A stretch of 22,849 nucleotides of DNA from Apodospora peruviana (GCA_033439685.1 JAUEDM010000014.1:1-22849), one strand, 5' to 3'. Positions 1 through 11,544 are shown, counted from the stretch's first letter. Translations and numbers: made by a program. Notes: generated from the sequence alone by a model not told the origin.

Positions 1-1735
<1,735 letters not shown>

Positions 1736-3596
1736 ATGACGACACCTTCATATCAACAAGACCAGCTAACGGCGTTAGCCCGTGGCCATGCCCAGGATCA
1801 ACAACATGATCAACAACATCCATCCCCGGCGTCACCGTACAGTAGTACGAACGAGCAAGACGTGTTGGTCTATAACCCATATCAACAGCATACCTCACCG
1901 GTCTCACACTTCCATCCGAACCAACACTATGCATCACCGGTGTCACACAGCAGCCCCGGCCTACAAGATCACTCCGGGGTATTGCCCTACAGCAACCTCG
2001 AGGTTGTCCAGAACCACAATGCGAAACCAGCCGACTTGGGGCAAGGGTACGGCATCGAGGTCTACAACTATCATCACAAGGACAAACAACATCCCGTGCT
2101 CTACGCCGAGAACGACCCTACCTCTCCACCCCTAGCCCTACCATCGCCCGGGGACGAAAAGATCTTCCACCCCGAAAGCCAATCGCCAGAGGTAGTATCA
2201 TTCGCACATCAAACACACCTTCCTCCCATACCTGGTTCACCATCACCGACACTATGCGGCATTCGTCGGAAACCCTTCTGGATCATCATGAGCGTGGTGG
2301 CATTTATTGTCCTCGCAGCGGCCATCGGCGGTGGAGTGGGCGGTTACTTTGCCAGTCGCAACAGCAGAGACAGCAGGTCAGAACAGCCCGCGGTGGCTCC
2401 CAACGCGACGGTGGTACCGCCTCGTATCGTCAGCAACATGAGCCTGGCCGCACTGCGGTGGGAGGACCCGTTGAAAGGCAGCCAGTACCGCGTGTACTTC
2501 CAGCCTACGCACCTAAACGACACGCAGATCCTGGAGTCGGCGTGGAGCGCCGACACGGAGACGTGGGTCGTGCAGCCCATCACCGACCCGAATACGCCAA
2601 TTAAGCCGGGCACGCCCATCACCGCCTCGACGGGGTTTCCGCACACCAACACGAGCAATCCGCGCGTCAGGAGCGTGTACTATGCTACCAGAGGGACAGT
2701 GATCGAGCGCCAGACCCCGTACAAGGAGAATGCGGACATCTGGGGCAACGATAATGGCAGCGGGCAGTACGCGCCGTCCAACGCGTCGTCGCTTTTTTCG
2801 TTCTGGTACCAGGATTTTCACTCGAAACTGATGATTCTGGCGCTGTTTTTTTCAGGAGTTTGGCGCCAATTCGTTGACTGTTGCGTCGTACAAGGAGAAT
2901 ATTACCAATGGGCATCCGTGGCAGAGTACGAGACTGAGCCTCAGCATTCAGGATGGGTCGCCGCTGGCCGCAGCGCCAGCTACCGTCGGCGGTGACCAGC
3001 CCGAGGTGAAGTTGTATGCCGCCGACAAGGGCAGCCTTACGCAGCTGCCATTTAATCTGGAGACCAATATTCTCGGGAATCCTATGAGTGAGTCTATATA
3101 GTCAATCTTGTACCTAACCTTACACCCAGCAACTACTAACATCATGTGATCAGACGCGGAATTCCCACTCGCGCCCAACAGCCCGCTCTGCGTGAGCATC
3201 GAGAACAACACAAACTACTACACCGCCGCGACGCTCCCGCAGTGCGCCACAACGTGGTCGATTACTCATCTCGTCCTGTTCGCGGCAGAAGACAGACGCG
3301 GGCTGACTTTGGTATCGTGGAACTGTTCGAGCGGGTTCGTCGACGCGACGGCGCGGATCGCGGGCCTGATGAAGCAGGGGCGTACTTATCTGGGCGTTGC
3401 GTCTACTTCGCCCAGTAACATGACAAATTTTGTGGATCAGCGGGTTTATGTTCTGTTCGAGGAGCCAGGGACCACAAACGACACAACCCCTAAAATGGAG
3501 GAGTGGGTGGTTCCGGATAGTGGGAAGGTGGGGGATACGAAGGGACAGAATGGGAATTGGAGGGTGAATGGGGAGGTGCCGATTAAAGTTTTATAA
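1736..3596 (+). CDS. Membrane-anchored fucose-specific-lectin-like protein (frameshifted)
   Basis: This is a predicted type II membrane protein of about 597 residues once one frameshift is allowed for. Residues 1-178 are a Gln/His/Pro/Ser-rich, low-complexity cytosolic tail with two SPVSH motifs. A basic IRRKP patch leads into one transmembrane helix (about 181-204). The rest is an N-glycosylation-rich extracellular domain with blade-like repeats (RVYFQ, SVYYAT, SFWYQDF, VKLYA, WSITHLVLFA, VYVLFEE) resembling the AAL-type fucose-specific lectin beta-propeller seen in many ascomycetes. An intron at 3088-3153 has a GTGAGT donor, an ACTAAC branch and a CAG acceptor. The frame breaks at the T7 run 2846-2852: one T fewer would join SFWYQDF...LFF directly to QEFGANS. 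No GT donor near the break gives a frame-preserving splice. Sugar binding is inferred from the fold and untested. Confidence 0.72.
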
Positions 3597-4912
3597 GCAG
3601 AGGTCTTGGTGTGATGGGGAAATGATACTTTTCTGGTGTGTTATGAGGTTACGCGTCTTGGAGTTGGATTATTAGATGGGGGTGTTGTGGTGCAGGTTGA
3701 GGCTTGTTTGGAGTTAGACGATACCAATTACTCTATTCCGTACTGTGCTATTAGAATCTACTTAATGAGATGTACAAGACTCAGAGCTTTCTTCTATTTA
3801 TGGCTAGAAACGTTTTACAGTCTCCAAGCTAGCTACTTGTTAACCAGCACTGTTTGGATTGTCGTTGCCAACATTACATGCATCTGAAAGTGATGTCGAA
3901 AGACCCGCGTGACTGATCTTGCCGAAGTGTTTCTTTGCCTGCTTACTTCATTAAAGGTTCGTCTGATTTTAAACTAATTAAACGTGTAAGCTGAGTCTGA
4001 CCAATAAACACAGAATGCGAGTTTTGAGTTACAATGAAAGCTGGCTTGGTTACACGGCCGGGTCTCACTTTGTGTAACCCCCTTCAAGTGGGTCAAGACC
4101 GAGATGAGACATAGGGTTCCTGGCGCTTGGTGTTTAGACAGACATGGCGTGTCAGTCAGCCCTAAATACGAGACTTCATTTAATCCGAGCTGTGTGTCAC
4201 GAAGGGTCCGATTAACCTTATGTTGACCTTCCATGTCGTCTTTCCTTTGAGAAACTTCCAGGTTACGAGTCTGGTATAAGGTATGTACCTGATGAATGAC
4301 AGACTCGGGGCAATATGTAACGCTGTAACTAGTACGTGATATGCTTGATAATGTTGGGTACGGCTCAGCTCCGGTTTTAAATCCTTGTTTCGTAGCTGGT
4401 AATCAGTTATATAGTGGAGGGTTTGTTATCTGAGTACTTGGGGTTTTCAAGGTAACTGACACTAATTTTCTCTCTACAATACTATGCAATAGATATACGC
4501 AACCGACACATTGTAGTTGAACCATTAAATCAGCACTTCAGATTCGTTCTCACAGTTCTCTCCGTTTTTGCCCCGTCTCGTGGCTCATTTCCACTGCGTC
4601 TGAAGACCTTCCCTTATCCAACGAATACCTTCTCCTTCTGAATAATTCCGATTGCCTTTAATGAATGAACTCTTCGAGCGACAACCGCACAACCCACAAA
4701 AACAGCAGGAAAGGCATCGTTGGTTGCTTCAACCGTTGGCTCACCAATCAATCGGGTAGTATCCTCCTGACTCAGGCGTTGAAGTGGGTTCATCTCGAGC
4801 CGCTTCAATCTCTTCTCGATCCATACTCTGTCGAGAAACTTGAACAGTCCAGGATCTGGAATAATATTGGAAGATGAACGAAGCATGACTCTCATTCTTC
4901 TCGGCTACCCTG
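3597..4912. other. Intergenic region, no gene recognised
   Basis: Open frames at 3636-3887 (+), 3974-4234 (-) and 4614-4895 (-) are short, have no recognisable domains and lack convincing fungal start contexts. The first few hundred bases probably include the 3' UTR of the lectin-like gene. The minus-strand stretch around 4750-4910 could hold a further exon of the coiled-coil gene that ends at 4913: one frame is open over about 55 codons and ends at a possible GTGAGC donor. I could not find a convincing donor to join it. Confidence 0.4.
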
Positions 4913-5560
4913 TCACAACAACAGCTGGTTGGGAGCCCTTTCGTCGATGCGTGTGGTGTATTTGATCAGCTGGGATGACTGTTTCTTGCAGACATGTCGG
5001 GCTGCTCTGATGGCGCACATGCAAGGAGGGCAGTATATCCTGACATCAACGTCCCGGTCTTCCGATAAATCTGCCTTCTGGCCAATGTCTTTCGTAATCC
5101 GCTGACACAAGCTGGAGCACACCACCCTCTGCCATGGGGCTATGGCGGGGCAAGGTCTTGACGTGAACCGAGACTGGAAGTCGACATCCTCTCGAGATAC
5201 CGGACCACACGAGGGTATGCATACTAGATAAGGAGAAGACGCGTATTTCACCGAGAAAAGCTCGTTCTTTGCCGAAAGAAGCTCATTCTTCACCGAAAGA
5301 AGCTCATTCTTCACCGAGAGAAGCTCGTTTCTCACCGAGAGAAGCTCGTTCTTCACCGAGAGAAGTTCTTTCTCGAGTTGCACTACCAATAGTCAGCTAG
5401 ACTTTTGCAACGGTCAATATCGGTACTCACAGGACTTACGTTGTTCTTCGGCCAACCCAGCTTTCTCCCGAGATCCGTGTTGCGTGAGAAACCGCCTCAT
5501 TCGATTTTCGCTGTAAGTATTGTCTGGCGCGTTGGCCACACCCCCGGCTTCTGATGCCAT
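4913..5560 (-). CDS. Small heptad-repeat coiled-coil protein, two exons
   Basis: I do not recognise a family. The model starts at the ATG on 5560-5558. Exon 1 is 5560-5440, then an intron at 5439-5383 (57 nt) with a consensus GTAAGT donor, a CTGAC branch and a TAG acceptor, then exon 2 from 5382 to a stop at 4915-4913. The protein is about 198 residues. After a polar N-terminus of about 40 residues come six consecutive seven-residue units, ELLSVKN with small variations (about residues 46-87). Their regular Leu/Val spacing (3-4) predicts a parallel coiled coil. The C-terminal part is Cys-rich (CSSLC and CPPCMC clusters), possibly metal-binding. The splice across the first intron keeps the frame exactly into the heptads, which supports a real gene. 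The 3' end is less certain, because additional introns or exons downstream are possible. Confidence 0.5.
5243..5368 (-). repeat. Coding minisatellite, six 21-bp units (ELLSVKN heptads)
   Basis: Six tandem 21-bp units are read on the minus strand. They encode ELLSVKN, ELLSVRN, ELLSVKN twice, ELLSAKN and ELFSVKY. The unit length matches one coiled-coil heptad exactly, so gain or loss of a unit changes coiled-coil length without breaking the frame. Confidence 0.9.
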
Positions 5561-5829
5561 GACAATAATGCTGGCGGTCTCTGACCATAAAGGCTAGATG
5601 TCTTTGCTCGCAACCACAAACTGCTTGAGTGACGTTACCAGTTGACGAGGTTGGAGAGCGGGATAAGAAGGAAGATATGGGATAACTGATAATATGATGA
5701 CAATACCGCGCCGTCTTCAAATGTTGGGATGACCCCTGTCCTCCCGGAAGGCCAGATGTTCAAGACTGGCAAGGTTGATCAAATTTCTGGTTGGCCAAGA
5801 AACAGACGGAGTTCGTATCTAAATGTATG

Positions 5830-5844
5830 TACCTATCTTAGGTA
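5830..5844. repeat. TACCTA / TAGGTA inverted repeat
   Basis: Six-base inverted arms are separated by TCT. It lies 16-30 bases beyond the stop codon of the minus-strand DUF1996-like ORF. It resembles the perfect palindrome at 9918-9935, which also sits just past a stop codon. A role in 3' end formation is conjecture. Confidence 0.5.
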
Positions 5845-5859
5845 ACCAACTCTGGCAAC

Positions 5860-6513
5860 TCAATTGGGCACCTGCCCCCGTTTGCGGCCGAGTAACCATA
5901 TTTCTTTCTTGATATTAGCCGTGTTGACGCAGTCCGGAAGCCGAAGGATTGCTTGGATGTGAGTCGAGCAAGTAACCGTCGGCAGCGCTGCTCTCGGCCG
6001 ACTATTTATGTCCTCCGGCCCGTTCTCGCACCACCACGTGATTTCGGTGTTGACGTCGGCCTGGTTCTTGGCGCTCGCGTTGCCGGCGACGGCGTAACAG
6101 TCTTGGGAGAAGGGGATCTCGGCCTTGTCGATGTTCTCGTAGCCGGTGCTTAACATAACCGGGTTGACCTCGGTGTAGTTGTCCCTATCGACGTGGTAGA
6201 GCGTTGGGGCCCAGTCCACTGAGAAATTACCAGTAGGTAATTTGTCAGTGCCAGCCCTCGTTCCCTCGTCCTTTATTTGTTCCGAAACGGCATTGACCAG
6301 ACCATTTCCTAACGTCCTGTTCATCGGTTCCCAGAAGTCGACCTTTTTTGAAGTCACGTTTGAGGAATAATACCTCGCGTAATGGACGTAGGGGGGTTGT
6401 ACAAGTCTAGCCATGCCAAGTGGTTGCTGGCCCACAGGGCTAAGAAAGCCGACGGTCCTTGGAAAAGCATTGGGAACCATGCAGGACAAAATCTGTTTAC
6501 TGACACTTGTCAT
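5860..6513 (-). CDS. DUF1996-like protein, short and probably truncated
   Basis: An open frame of 217 residues. The segment from about residue 100 to 195 (TLYHVDRDNYTEV, KAEIPFSQDCYAVAGNAS, WWCENGPED, CSTHIQAILRLPDCVN) resembles the core of the fungal and oomycete DUF1996 family, which is usually secreted and of unknown function. The family normally continues well beyond the DCVN-type motif with further conserved Cys and sheet-forming segments. Here the frame stops after about 22 more residues. The N-terminus has no clear signal peptide, and the usual His-containing opening motif is not recognisable. This fits a decayed or partial gene, or an unfound upstream exon. The start at 6513 is the most upstream in-frame ATG and may not be the real one. 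Confidence 0.45.
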   Translation of the reverse strand: MTSVSKQILSCMVPNAFPRTVGFLSPVGQQPLGMARLVQPPYVHYARYYSSNVTSKKVDFWEPMNRTLGNGLVNAVSEQIKDEGTRAGTDKLPTGNFSVDWAPTLYHVDRDNYTEVNPVMLSTGYENIDKAEIPFSQDCYAVAGNASAKNQADVNTEITWWCENGPEDINSRPRAALPTVTCSTHIQAILRLPDCVNTANIKKEIWLLGRKRGQVPN

Positions 6514-7297
6514 CCCAGATTTCTCACGACAGCCTACCCCTTCAAAGACCGGCTTACGACGGCATTATCATCGTTGTCAAACTGACAGCAAATTCTGGGC
6601 AGTGGGAGAGAAGGATGCGTACGTCGAATCAACCATCGTTGTCAGCCTAATATGGTAGCTTGATGGCGTAAAATGCTCAGCCAGTCTCGTTCTAGGGATT
6701 TACTTTGCTGTGCTACGTCTCTCGAGTCATACGATTCTTCGTCAACAGACTACCGGTGTTTGCGAAATATTGCCAAGCCCGGTGTATTTGAGTCTGCAGG
6801 TGACGCGCGACGGAGTCACTACTAGTAGTCGCAGCCATTCGGCTGTCGAGATCATGAGATGGCGGAGTGATTGGCTGTGGGCACTTGGTATCCCGAGTGG
6901 CTGCAGAGGGCTGAGAGGGTTCCCGTGGAATCAACGAAGCTTTTAGCGCTCTTGGATGTTAAGACATTCGGCCAAGAGCTCTAGGCACGACGCCACTTCC
7001 GACTCAGCCCTACCACAGGGCTGCATGTGGAAATTATGTCCGCCCGTTGACATCTCGGCAGCAAGTCGAAAGTTATGACCCGAATCGTCATGGGACTCGT
7101 CGACCTGGATGTCCAGCTGCGAAGTGGTCCTCTGGGACTTATATAACTCCATCGCTCGAGACACTGGTTCTCATCCAGTGTTTACTGTCTCTTCACTGAC
7201 AAAGAAGAAAGGAGTTACTTACATCAACAATACAACGAAGCCCATCTTCAACCCATCCACCGTTCCAAGCCGCATTGATCATTGCCCATCCCCCAAC
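6514..7297. promoter_or_regulatory. Divergent intergenic region; promoter of the S8 protease
   Basis: This lies between the minus-strand DUF1996-like ORF and the plus-strand protease. A TATATAA box at 7140-7146 sits about 155 bases before the ATG at 7298. It is followed by a CT-rich and then CA-rich leader typical of a fungal 5' UTR. In-frame codons continue upstream to 7109, across the TATA box, but they look like leader sequence. No other gene was seen. Confidence 0.55.
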
Positions 7298-9528
7298 ATG
7301 ACTCAAGATATCAAGTGTTCTTTCGTCGCCGGGGAGGTTGTCGCTCCCGGCGCCGACCTGGTCATTCACGTCGCTCGTCCCGTGAACAAACAAATTGCGG
7401 AAGCGGCCATTGCTCTACAAAAGGGCGGTAACAGTGTCCCTGCTCCCTTCACTTGCAATGCAGAAGATGGGACTCTCAAGTTGTGCACCGAAGATCTCAC
7501 TCCGGGTCGATACAATGTGCGTGTCCGAGAACTTGTCGACGAGAAGGGCAAGGAGATCGTGGGCAACCTCGAAATCCCCATCCGTATCGAGCGGCTCCGA
7601 GGACAGGTGCCTCTCTCGTACCGAATCCAACACGCCAGCCGTCTCGCCATCGGCAAGACTTCCCTGACCCCGCTCGATGGCGATCAGAACCCGCCGACTG
7701 GCACTCGTTCCATCGAGTTCGTCAAGGCCGTGCATCGCACCTCCGGTCAACCCAAGGACCTTGCCTTTGACCAAGACGGTGTCGAGGTCGACGGCCCCAA
7801 GCTGCTTAAGGAGTTCCGTCTTCGCCGTTTCGACGAGTTTGGGCTTGTCCACCAGACCCTCCATAGCAAGCTTGCAGCTGCCAAGGAGAACGACAAGTTT
7901 GACGTGGCTGTCTGGCCGCGCATCCAGTTCGACCTCACTGGCTACGAGAAGCCAAACAAGGCTGAGATCAAGGCGCCTCCCCCCGAAGGCAAGGCCCTCC
8001 TGGATAAAGCCATCAACTCTCGCAACGCTCTCGTGCAAAAATTTCAGAACATTGGCGTCAACGTCAACAAGACCCCCGAAGAAGCGCTAGCCGTGCATGT
8101 TACGCTCACCACCGCTCAGATCCGTACCCTTGCCAAGGACAAGGAGGCCATCGGCAACATCTTCCTGGATGACCCTGCCAGCGTCCTCGACCTTGCCGAC
8201 TCGCAGGCCGTTTCTCGCGCTGACCAGGCTCATGCGCTCGGGTTTACCGGAAGGGGTGTCCACGTTGCAGTCTTCGAAAACGGCCCGGCCGACCTCACCG
8301 ACCTCGCCTTCGCTGGGCGATGGACGCCCAATCCGTCCGCCGACGACGATGAAAAGAAGCACTCGCGCTTGACTTCGGGAATTATCAAGAACACCGAACC
8401 GAACAAACCGCATGGCTATGCGCCCGACTGCGAACTCTACTCGGCCAATAGCCGCGACAACGCCGCCCTCCTCTGGGCTGTCCAGTCTCCGCAGCTCTGC
8501 ACCGTGATCAGCCAAAGCCACCACCGGCTGGCGTCGGAAGGCCAGGACGAGCAGGGCAGCGCGTTTCTGTCCGCCGACGACATGCTCAAGGACCACCTCG
8601 CCACACAATACCCCTTCCCAACCATCGTGCAAGCAGCCGGCAACGGCGCCGCGTCCGAGTACGTCAACCATAAGGGGTACAACACGCTCAGCGTCGGCAG
8701 CCACGACGACACCGCCTCGGCCATGGCCGGCACGTCCGTCTTCAAGAACCCGACCACCCCCCACGGCGACCGCGAGCAGCCGGAAATCGCGGCCAACGGA
8801 ACCATCGTGACCGCCGTTGGGCAAACCATGTCGGGCACCAGCTTCGCGGCTCCAGCGGTTGCCGGCGCCGTCGCGGTAATCCAGTCCGTCGATGGCGTGC
8901 TCAAGTCGTGGCCGGAAGGCTGCCGCGCAATTCTGCTGGCAACGGCCGACAGGAATATCCAAGGCGGCACATGGCCGGGCGACAGGGCCCAGGGGCTCGA
9001 TAGGCCGACGGTGCCGGCGCGCTCAACGCCCAGGGTGCGGTCCTGGTCGCACAGTCGCGCGCGCAGAGGAACAACGCCACGGCCCTAACGCGCGGGTGGG
9101 ATGTCGGCACGCTGTACAAGACCGATTTTGATGCCAGCACGCGCGACTCGACGTTCCGGTACCACCTTCAGGTGCCGACGCCGGGTCGCTTCCAGCTGCC
9201 CGCTCGCAGGTACGTGATCAAGGCGGCGCTCGCTTGGGACGGCAAGGTGACTGTCAATGATGCCGGCACGGCGACGGCCTCGGTGCTGGCCAACGATTTG
9301 GATCTCGTTGTGCTCAAGGATGGCGTGCAGGTGGCTGCGTCCGCGACATACGATAATAGCTACGAGATTGTCGAATTCAGCGGGATCAAGGGGGCGACGT
9401 ACGAGATTGTTGTGCGGAACTGGCGGTGGGATGAAGGGGTGAGTAGCCTGTGGTTCGGGATCGCCTGGAACGTGACGTCGTACTGGGACTTTAACTTTCC
9501 CACTCCTGTTGGACTGGAGACCGTTTGA
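7298..9528 (+). CDS. Subtilisin-like serine protease (peptidase S8), frameshifted
   Basis: This predicts an endopeptidase of about 743 residues. Residues 1-300 form an uncharacterised N-terminal region beginning with a beta-rich domain. The S8 catalytic domain follows with VAVFENGP (about 323-330), H355 in KKHSRLTSG, N449 in QAAGNGAA and S515 in SGTSFAAP. The position normally held by catalytic Asp is Glu327. After residue 567 comes a beta-sandwich C-terminal domain (AALAWDGKVT, NDLDLVV) of the type found behind many bacterial S8 proteases. The ATG at 7298 is chosen because a TATA box and leader precede it. No signal peptide and no intron were seen, so location is uncertain. The frame breaks at 8999-9004 (gataggcc), where one base is missing: DGAGALNAQG, the expected subtilase continuation, lies in the next frame from 9004. 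The lack of introns and the bacterial-type architecture could reflect ancient transfer. Confidence 0.8.
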
Positions 9529-9814
9529 GTCCCGGGGAACATGCAGGGATGGGGGAGAGGACTGGATGCTGTGCCGGTTGTCTTCGATTTGGGGTGTGAG
9601 ATGCAACCACGCACGGTAAAATGGGTTGAGCCTGCGAACATGAAGTGATATTGAGTTATACACCATTAATGTCATGCTCTCTTCAGTTTGCCGCTCTTTA
9701 CGGCAATATTCCGTACATAGCAGAGACTCGGAGGTATTGGCTGGCAGGTTCTCAAAGAAAGCTAAATAGTCACGTTGCAATAACGAGCGTGCAGTTAACT
9801 ACACTGTCCCCAAC

Positions 9815-9816
<2 letters not shown>

Positions 9817-9850
<34 letters not shown>
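9817..9850 (+). repeat. 34-base poly-T tract
   Basis: An uninterrupted run of T between two convergent genes. On the minus strand it is A34, downstream of the GH26 gene. Retroposed poly-A tails can look like this, but no retroelement sequence or target-site duplication was found beside it. Confidence 0.9.
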
Positions 9851-9852
<2 letters not shown>

Positions 9853-9917
9853 CTGCGTCGTGTTTCTACCTTTCAGCTTCACTGCTTCCGCCGTGCTTGC
9901 TTGTGTAAGTGTATCCG

Positions 9918-9935
9918 TACCTACCTAGGTAGGTA
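9918..9935. repeat. 18-bp perfect palindrome TACCTACCTAGGTAGGTA
   Basis: The palindrome is perfect with no spacer and starts 9 bases beyond the GH26 stop codon. Imperfect relatives occur at 5830-5844 and about 20937-20950, and single TACCT half-sites recur in the window. It might be a 3'-end hairpin, a protein-binding site or a dispersed small repeat; the sequence alone does not decide. Confidence 0.8.
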
Positions 9936-9943
9936 GTACCTGG

Positions 9944-11454
9944 TTATGAAGCGGTCCGCCACCCCTGAATCTCATCCAGAGTCAACACATAGTCATGCTC
10001 GTACACCTCCTTCAGCACAGCCGGGCTGTTCCACTCGGCGTTATTAATGAAGGTATCGCCCCAAACACAGAACCAGAGCCAATGCGTCTCGTACGCCTGC
10101 AGTTGACTCGGCAGCGGCGCCGCGCCCACCTCGGCGGCAGCAATCAGCTTCTTGTCGACGCCCAACTTGATGAGCTGGTCGTATTGAACCGACATGGGCT
10201 GCATATCACTCCATCGTCAGCAATCCTAGGCTTTCGCCAATCCGAAAGGCGTATGTTAACTTACCCCATTGCCCTGAGCATAAACATCCGCACTCAAAAT
10301 ATCGACCGTCGCATCACCAGGGTACCAGTCCGCCGCAATCGAGTTCCACACCCACACCAAGTTATTCAGCTTATGATATCCAACCAACCTTTCATACAAC
10401 AGCCCATAAAGCTGCTTGCACGCCTCGGGCCCTTTGGCGCCCCCCAGAACCAAGCGCCTTCAGCCTCGTGGAGCGGCCGCCACAGCACCGGCACGCCTGC
10501 GTCGCGCAACCGCTTCAGCTGCACAGCAATGGCATCGATATCTCTGATCAGCAACGTATAGTTGGCATTAGTTGGTCCAGCAGCCATCGTAGCAGCGACA
10601 TCGAAGTCCGTTGCGCGGGTATAGAACCCGCTCCACCACTTGTTTTCCTCGGTGTCGTACAAGCCCGTTGGCGCGTTCCAGTGCCACAGCACCGAGACGA
10701 TGCCCCCGCGGTTATGGTGGGTGATGGCGTCCTCGACGGCCGTGCTGGTGGTGCCGCGCTCCACCCGCGACGGGCTGTAGTCGATCAGGTCGACTGCCAC
10801 CAAGGCAGGGGTCTTGCCGGTCTGCGTGGCGATGTAATTGGCCCACGACAAATCCTGCTGGCCGGAGAGAATCTTCTTGCCGTAGATGGAGCGCAGGTAG
10901 CGGTAGAGGGCTTGTGCGGTGGTGTCGGCGGCTGGGTTGACGAGGGCGGTGTTGATGTTGTGCGCTGCGCGGGGCGCTGCCGGCGTCAGGGTGATGGAGT
11001 CGACGAGATACCAGCCCCAGTTGTTGACGATCTCGAGGGTGTTGGTGCCTTCATTGAGGAGGACTTGGCCTGCGGACACAGAGGTAAAGGCCTCGGTGGC
11101 GGGGAAGAGGACCTCGGTGTTGGCGCCGCTGTTGAGGACGACCGAGGTGCGCTTCTCGCCGTAGATGCCGGCGTAGCGGATCGTGAGGTCGTAGAGCTTG
11201 GTCGCGTTGCTGGGGATGGAGAAGGTAATCTTGTCGGTGCCCTCGTCAAACCCTGCCACGTAGCCGCTTCCCGTGTATCCGGCGAGGCTGGTCTCGACGC
11301 GCGTTCCGGTTAGGAGGGCGTCTTCGGCTTCAAACAACATGGCGGTCACCACCGGAACTTGACATGGTTTGGCGCTGACGACGCCACGGGTGGTAGCGAG
11401 CGCGGCGAGTGCAAGGCCCCGAAGGACGTTGGTGATGCCGGTGGTAGTCCCCAT
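9944..11454 (-). CDS. Secreted beta-mannanase, CBM35 + GH26, frameshifted
   Basis: Predicted endo-beta-1,4-mannanase acting outside the cell on mannans. The ATG is at 11454. Residues 1-28 are a signal peptide ending ...VVSA. A CBM35 module (about 38-158, from AMLFEAEDA to DSITLTPA) is followed by GH26 from about 170. The acid/base Glu is E330 in WRPLHEAEGAWFW and the nucleophile is about E420 in AAAEVGAAP. Their spacing of 90 residues is what I recall for the related Podospora anserina Man26A. An intron at 10264-10199 (66 nt) has GTAAGT, CTGAC and CAG signals; the last exon is 10198-9944. The predicted length of about 481 residues matches fungal CBM35-GH26 proteins. One base is missing at the C6 run 10440-10445 (plus strand), so the frame breaks right after FW: GAKGPEACKQLY lies in the next frame. 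Without correction the nucleophile is lost. Confidence 0.88.
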
Positions 11455-11534
11455 TGTGACGTCAACTTGCGTCTGTGGAGCCGCTCAGACAAATAACACA
11501 GGAAGTTGTAAATCATCTTGACGGGAGCTGGGTC

Positions 11535-11544
11535 GTTATATAAC
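11535..11544 (-). promoter_or_regulatory. TATA box (palindromic GTTATATAAC) of the GH26 gene
   Basis: The element lies about 80-90 bases upstream of the GH26 ATG on the minus strand, a suitable spacing for a fungal core promoter. It is palindromic, so it gives no direction by itself; the assignment rests on the adjacent gene. Confidence 0.5.

Larger units (their letters stand above)
9529..9943. other. Convergent intergenic region between S8 protease and GH26 genes
   Basis: Both flanking genes end here, so it should hold both 3' UTRs and polyadenylation sites. It contains the T34 tract and the 18-bp palindrome listed separately. No gene is supported. Confidence 0.6.

Noticed and set aside
2806..2855. 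Possible 50-nt intron in the lectin-like gene (GTACCA donor, TTTTTTCAG acceptor)
   Set aside because: It does not restore the downstream frame and would delete a conserved SFWYQDF blade segment; a one-base T-run indel explains the break better.
4614..4895. Minus-strand 93-codon ORF downstream of the coiled-coil gene
   Set aside because: No domain and no start context. A different frame in the same interval looks more coding-like, but neither could be joined with confidence.
7109..7297. 63-codon N-terminal extension of the S8 protease
   Set aside because: It crosses the TATA box at 7140-7146 and a leader-like CT/CA-rich stretch, and gives no signal peptide or domain.
8087..8962. 291-codon minus-strand ORF opposite the S8 protease
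   Set aside because: Shadow of GC-rich codon bias in the real gene; the plus strand carries the catalytic motifs.
8905..9010. An intron at the S8 protease frame break
   Set aside because: The sequence on both sides is contiguous subtilase consensus (LLATADRNIQGGTWPGD then DGAGALNAQ), with no suitable GT...AG pair between.
9817..9850. T34 tract as the poly-A tail of a retroposon
   Set aside because: No retroelement coding sequence, SINE-like promoter or target-site duplication next to it.
10468..11313. 281-codon plus-strand ORF opposite the GH26 gene
   Set aside because: Antisense shadow of the CBM35-GH26 coding strand.
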